Assembly (NCBI RefSeq): GCF_008369065.1
Contig: NZ_VDFC01000043.1
Span: forward strand, 112,806 to 149,671
Source: Streptomyces apricus
GTDB lineage: Bacteria; Actinomycetota; Actinomycetes; Streptomycetales; Streptomycetaceae
Length of the DNA: 36,866 nt
Direction of reading: 5' to 3'
The position numbers and the translations under genes are program-made. This document shows, piece by piece, positions 33,933 through 36,866 of the stretch. The notes under the pieces are model-generated. The model had not been told where the DNA came from. It saw only the letters and a program-made list of their open reading frames with translations, and did no database searches. Position 1 is the first letter of the stretch; each line of letters starts with the position of its first letter.

Positions 33933-35054
33933 TCAGCGGCGCGACATGTACATGTCGAGTGCCTTGTGGAGCAGCTTGTTGAGCGGGAAGTCCCACTCCC
34001 CGAGGTACTCGGCGGCCTGTCCGCCGGTACCCACCTTGAACTGGATCAGGCCGAAGAGGTGGTCCGTCTCGTCCAGGGAGTCGGAGATGCCGCGCAGGTC
34101 GTAGACGGTCGCGCCGAGCGCGTAGGCGTCGCGCAGCATGCGCCACTGCATCGCGTTCGAGGGCCGGACCTCGCGGCCGATGTTGTCGGAGGCGCCGTAG
34201 GAGTACCAGACGTGCCCGCCGACGACCAGCATCGTCGCGGCGGACAGGTTCACGCCCTCGTGCCGTGCGAAGTAGAGCCGCATGCGGTTGGGGTCCTCGG
34301 TGTTGAGGGCCGTCCACATGCGCTGGAAGTACGAGAGCGGGCGTGGCCGGAAACGGTCGCGCAGAGCCGTGATCTCGTAGAGGCGCTGCCACTCCTCAAG
34401 GTCCTGATAGCCGCCCTGGACGACCTCGACGCCGGCCTTCTCGGCCTTCTTGATGTTGCGCCGCCAGAGCTGGTTGAAGCCCTTGTGGACGTCCTCCAGG
34501 GACCGGTTGGCCAGCGGCACCTGGTAGACGTAGCGGGGCTGTACGTCGCCGAAGCCCGCCCCGCCGTCCTCGCCCTGCTGCCAGCCCATGCGCCGCAGCT
34601 TGTCGGCCACCTCGAAGGCGCGCGGCTCGATGAAGTCGGCCTCGATGTCGCGCAGGCGCTTCACGTCCGGGTCCTGGATGCCCTTCTTGATGGACGTGGC
34701 CTCCCAGCGCCGGATGATCACCGGCGGGCCCATCTTCACGGAGAAGGCGCCCTGCTGCTTGAGGTGGGCGAGCATCGGATCCAGCCAGTCGGTCAGGTTC
34801 GGCGCGAACCAGTTGATGACCGGGCCCTCGGGCAGGTAGGCGAGGTAGCGCTTGATCTTGGGCAGCTGGCGGTACAGCACGAGGCCCGCGCCGACCATCT
34901 CGCCGGACCTGTCGTCGAACCATCCCAGACTCTCGGAACGCCACTCCGCCTTGACGTCCGCCCAGGCGGGGACCTGCATGTGGCTGGCCGCGGGCAGGCT
35001 CTGGATGTACGCCAGATGCTGCTCTCGGCTGATGGTCCTCAGGGTCAGGCTCAT
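33933..35054 (-). CDS. femX: FemX-like peptidoglycan branching aminoacyltransferase
   Basis: Uses an aminoacyl-tRNA to attach the bridge residue (glycine in Streptomyces) to lipid II. 373 residues from ATG 35052-35054, with GAGGAG upstream; the frame is open further up but not conserved. Two GNAT-like domains of the FemABX fold are visible: LAYLPEGPVINW, RNIKKAEKAGVEVVQG, AATMLVVGGHVWYSYGASDNIGREVRPSNAMQWRMLRDAY and LFGLIQFKVGTGGQAAEYLGEWDFPL. FemX was shown to be essential in S. coelicolor and is linked to vancomycin resistance there (established for the family, not tested here). Confidence 0.93.
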   Translation of the reverse strand: MSLTLRTISREQHLAYIQSLPAASHMQVPAWADVKAEWRSESLGWFDDRSGEMVGAGLVLYRQLPKIKRYLAYLPEGPVINWFAPNLTDWLDPMLAHLKQQGAFSVKMGPPVIIRRWEATSIKKGIQDPDVKRLRDIEADFIEPRAFEVADKLRRMGWQQGEDGGAGFGDVQPRYVYQVPLANRSLEDVHKGFNQLWRRNIKKAEKAGVEVVQGGYQDLEEWQRLYEITALRDRFRPRPLSYFQRMWTALNTEDPNRMRLYFARHEGVNLSAATMLVVGGHVWYSYGASDNIGREVRPSNAMQWRMLRDAYALGATVYDLRGISDSLDETDHLFGLIQFKVGTGGQAAEYLGEWDFPLNKLLHKALDMYMSRR

Positions 35055-35179
35055 TCGGGGCGCTCCTCGGGCTGGGGTGTCCCCATGGGTACAGGGGCTC
35101 CGGCTCTCGCGGCGAAGCCTACTGCGCCCCGGGAGCGCCCCGGCTGGCCGTATGCGCCCCGGGTCCCGGCCGATGCGGG

Positions 35180-35242
35180 GCCGGGACGTCCCGAGGGGGT
35201 GCCAGGACGTCCTGAGGCGGTGCCGGGACGTCCCGAGGTGGT
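35180..35242. repeat. Three tandem 21-bp repeats with palindromic cores
   Basis: Copies at 35180-35200, 35201-35221 and 35222-35242, each beginning GCC and containing CGGGACGTCCCG or, in copy 2, CAGGACGTCCTG. Copy 2 keeps the dyad with changes in both arms. It lies in the 248-bp gap between femX and the small membrane protein gene, in the femX leader or promoter zone. Confidence 0.7.
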
Positions 35243-35302
35243 GCCGGAAGCCGGACCGGGAACCCGGAGGAGCGTCCCTGGGCCGCCGGTGCCCGGCCGG
35301 CG

Positions 35303-35617
35303 TCAGCCGATGACGCCTCCGAAGAGTCCGCCGTGCGCCATGCCGAGGAAGAAGCCGACGGCGGCGGCGCCCAGGCTCACGACCAGCGCGAACCGTTCCC
35401 TGGTCGTCTCGGAGACGAACTGGCCGACCGCGCCGGTGATGATCCCGATCAGTCCCGCCCACGAACTGAGCAGGTGGAGGTCGTGGAACATCGCGGAGAC
35501 GAAGGCCGTCACGCCGAGGACCGCCGTGACGGCGAGCAGCGTGTCCTGGAGCGGATGGGACCTGTGGTCGGTGGCGAAGAGAGAACCTACGGTGTTCGGT
35601 CGCAATGCCTGTGCCAT
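35303..35617 (-). CDS. Small membrane protein
   Basis: 104 residues from ATG 35615-35617 (MAQALRPNTVGSLFATD), with a strong AGGAGGT site. Three hydrophobic segments: LLAVTAVLGVTAFVSAM, WAGLIGIITGAVGQF, FALVVSLGAAAVGFFLGMAHGGLFGGV. No known domain recognised. It lies upstream of femX on the same strand. Confidence 0.75.
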   Translation of the reverse strand: MAQALRPNTVGSLFATDHRSHPLQDTLLAVTAVLGVTAFVSAMFHDLHLLSSWAGLIGIITGAVGQFVSETTRERFALVVSLGAAAVGFFLGMAHGGLFGGVIG

Positions 35618-35698
35618 GGGGCACCTCCTGCGGAAGGCGGCGCATCGTAGCGCCGTACACACCCGATGTGTCCAGACTGAGGGGCATCGGCCCCTGAT

Positions 35699-35728
35699 TT
35701 CAACCGGAAGCCGGTGAGCGGGTAGTCT
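35699..35728 (+). promoter_or_regulatory. Candidate rpsF promoter
   Basis: TTCAAC (35699-35704), 18-bp spacer, TAGTCT (35723-35728). It would give a leader of about 160 nt for rpsF. Confidence 0.35.
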
Positions 35729-35845
35729 GTAGCGTCTGCACCGGTGTCTGCCCAGGCCACGACACGGTTCCCCGATCGGTTCGCCGGTCGGCGGCCCGAT
35801 TGTCAGTGGCGGCCGATACCGTTGCGAACGCATCACAACCCTCCT

Positions 35846-35864
35846 GCCACGGAACGACCGTGGC
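35846..35864 (+). other. Stem-loop in the rpsF leader
   Basis: GCCACGG AACGA CCGTGGC, 7-bp stem with a five-base loop, 11 nt before the AAAGGAGG ribosome site. A possible part of an S6:S18 autoregulatory leader, but the known motif features are not clearly met. Confidence 0.4.
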
Positions 35865-35892
35865 CGCCGAGTCCAAAGGAGGTGGGTTACAC

Positions 35893-36183
35893 ATGCGTCA
35901 CTACGAAGTGATGGTCATCCTCGACCCCGATCTCGAAGAGCGTGCCGTTTCGCCGCTGATCGAGAACTTCCTCTCCGTCGTCCGTGAGGCGAACGGAAAG
36001 GTCGAGAAGGTCGACACCTGGGGCCGTCGTCGTCTCGCGTACGAGATCAAGAAGAAGCCCGAGGGCATCTACTCGGTCATCGACCTGCAGGCCGAGCCTG
36101 CGGTCGTGAAGGAACTCGACCGCCAGATGAACCTGAACGAGTCGGTCCTCCGGACCAAGGTCCTCCGTCCCGAGACCCACTGA
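35893..36183 (+). CDS. rpsF: 30S ribosomal protein S6
   Basis: Small-subunit protein that pairs with S18. 96 residues starting [19 protein letters not shown], with the [20 protein letters not shown] segment. ATG at 35893-35895 follows a near-perfect AAAGGAGG site at 35875-35882. First gene of the usual rpsF-ssb-rpsR-rplI operon. Confidence 0.98.
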   Translation: MRHYEVMVILDPDLEERAVSPLIENFLSVVREANGKVEKVDTWGRRRLAYEIKKKPEGIYSVIDLQAEPAVVKELDRQMNLNESVLRTKVLRPETH

Positions 36184-36261
36184 GCCTCCCGGCTCAGCTG
36201 ATCCCGGGCACCGAGTAGCAGCACCAAGCAGCCAGCAGCAAACCCGCCGAGAGGTTCCCCC

Positions 36262-36866
36262 ATGGCAGGCGAGACCGTCATCACGGTCGTCGGCAATCTT
36301 GTCGACGACCCCGAGCTGCGCTTCACCCCGTCCGGTGCGGCGGTCGCGAAGTTCCGTGTCGCGTCCACTCCCCGCACCTTCGACCGGCAGACCAACGAGT
36401 GGAAGGACGGCGAAAGCCTGTTCCTGACCTGCTCGGTCTGGCGTCAGGCGGCGGAGAACGTCGCGGAGTCGCTCCAGCGAGGCATGCGCGTCATCGTGCA
36501 GGGCCGGCTGAAGCAGCGGTCCTACGAAGACCGTGAGGGCGTCAAGCGCACGGTCTACGAGCTGGACGTCGAGGAAGTGGGCGCCAGCCTGAAGAACGCC
36601 ACGGCCAAGGTCACCAAGACCAGCGGCCGGGGTGGCCAGGGCGGTTACAGCGGCGGTGGCGGCGGCGGCGGCCAGCAGGGCGGCGGCTGGGGCGGAGGCG
36701 GCGGAGGCTCCGGCGGCGGTCAGCAGCAGGGTGGCGGCGCTCCCGCCGACGGCGGAGGCTCCGGCGGCGGTCAGCAGCAGGGTGGCGGCGCTCCCGCCGA
36801 CGACCCCTGGGCGACCAGCGCTCCTGCCGGCGGCGGCAACCAGAGCGGCGGCGGTGGCGGCGGCGG
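36262..36866 (+). CDS. ssb: Single-stranded DNA-binding protein (partial, 3' end outside window)
   Basis: Coats single-stranded DNA in replication, recombination and repair. It starts [21 protein letters not shown]; the OB fold occupies about residues 1-110, with [19 protein letters not shown] and [18 protein letters not shown] Gly/Gln-rich linker follows, containing a perfect 51-bp tandem duplication. The acidic C-terminal tip (normally DDEPPF-like) is beyond the window edge. The open frame continues to the last base. It lies 78 bp after rpsF. Confidence 0.97.
   Translation, partial: MAGETVITVVGNLVDDPELRFTPSGAAVAKFRVASTPRTFDRQTNEWKDGESLFLTCSVWRQAAENVAESLQRGMRVIVQGRLKQRSYEDREGVKRTVYELDVEEVGASLKNATAKVTKTSGRGGQGGYSGGGGGGGQQGGGWGGGGGGSGGGQQQGGGAPADGGGSGGGQQQGGGAPADDPWATSAPAGGGNQSGGGGGG
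36700..36801 (+). repeat. Perfect 51-bp tandem duplication in ssb
   Basis: 36700-36750 and 36751-36801 are identical and in frame, each encoding [18 protein letters not shown] repeat this exact suggests a recent or slippage-prone duplication in the disordered linker. Confidence 0.9.

Noticed and set aside
33891-35717. 608-codon plus-strand frame opposite femX
   Set aside because: Antisense to femX and the racemase-femX gap; no domain and no ribosome site.
1-36866. Mobile elements, prophage, tRNA genes or CRISPR arrays
   Set aside because: None seen by eye on either strand; gene order is core actinobacterial throughout.

Overview
The window is the replication-origin region of a high-GC actinobacterium, almost certainly a Streptomyces. 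GC is very high, GTG starts are common, and the gene order is the conserved gnd-dnaN-oriC-dnaA-rpmH-rnpA-yidD-yidC-jag-rsmG-parA-parB block followed by trxA/trxB, an ECF sigma/anti-sigma pair, murJ, pcnA, ino1, femX, rpsF and ssb. The protein sequences and lengths match what I recall of the Streptomyces coelicolor SCO3877-SCO3907 interval. The mycobacterial dnaA-proximal region has a similar order. No species can be assigned from sequence alone.

Left part (1-5500), minus strand: gnd (cut by the window edge), dnaN, an intergenic oriC of about 1 kb with about 20 DnaA boxes, and dnaA with a very long, repeat-rich domain II. dnaA ends at a strong hairpin. Upstream of dnaA, a DnaA-box pair sits between two promoters that look alike and point away from each other, one for dnaA and one for rpmH. 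Right of it (5300-11500), plus strand: ribosomal protein L34, RNase P protein, the YidD/YidC membrane-insertion pair, the Jag RNA-binding protein, the 16S rRNA methyltransferase RsmG and the ParA/ParB segregation system.

Seven perfect parS sites (GTTTCACGTGAAAC) lie between 9.0 and 24.1 kb. Three are inside coding sequence (parA, parB, the anti-sigma gene), always in the frame that reads VSRET. Two are the centres of 32-34 bp perfect palindromes that also look like terminators between two convergent genes. Two consensus DnaA boxes lie just before parA, which suggests a link between initiation and segregation.

Middle part (11.6-22.3 kb): a short hypothetical ORF and a GNAT-like protein (plus), then a long minus-strand block: DUF6049-type surface protein, MurJ with a 200-residue cytoplasmic leader, a membrane pseudokinase with a discoidin-like outer domain, a SigM-like ECF sigma factor, its zinc-finger anti-sigma factor, and trxB-trxA behind a textbook SigR promoter. 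Right part (22.5-36.9 kb): pcnA (possibly leaderless), an LppU-like membrane protein, an MFS transporter, ino1 under a PadR repressor with a 31-bp operator, a class A penicillin-binding protein, a GT87-type mannosyltransferase-like protein, an alanine-racemase-fold protein lacking the usual catalytic tyrosine motif, FemX, a small membrane protein, and the start of the rpsF-ssb operon.

I saw no tRNA or rRNA genes, insertion sequences, prophage or CRISPR arrays. This is core chromosome. The noteworthy signals are regulatory DNA layered on genes and terminators rather than a new gene cassette.
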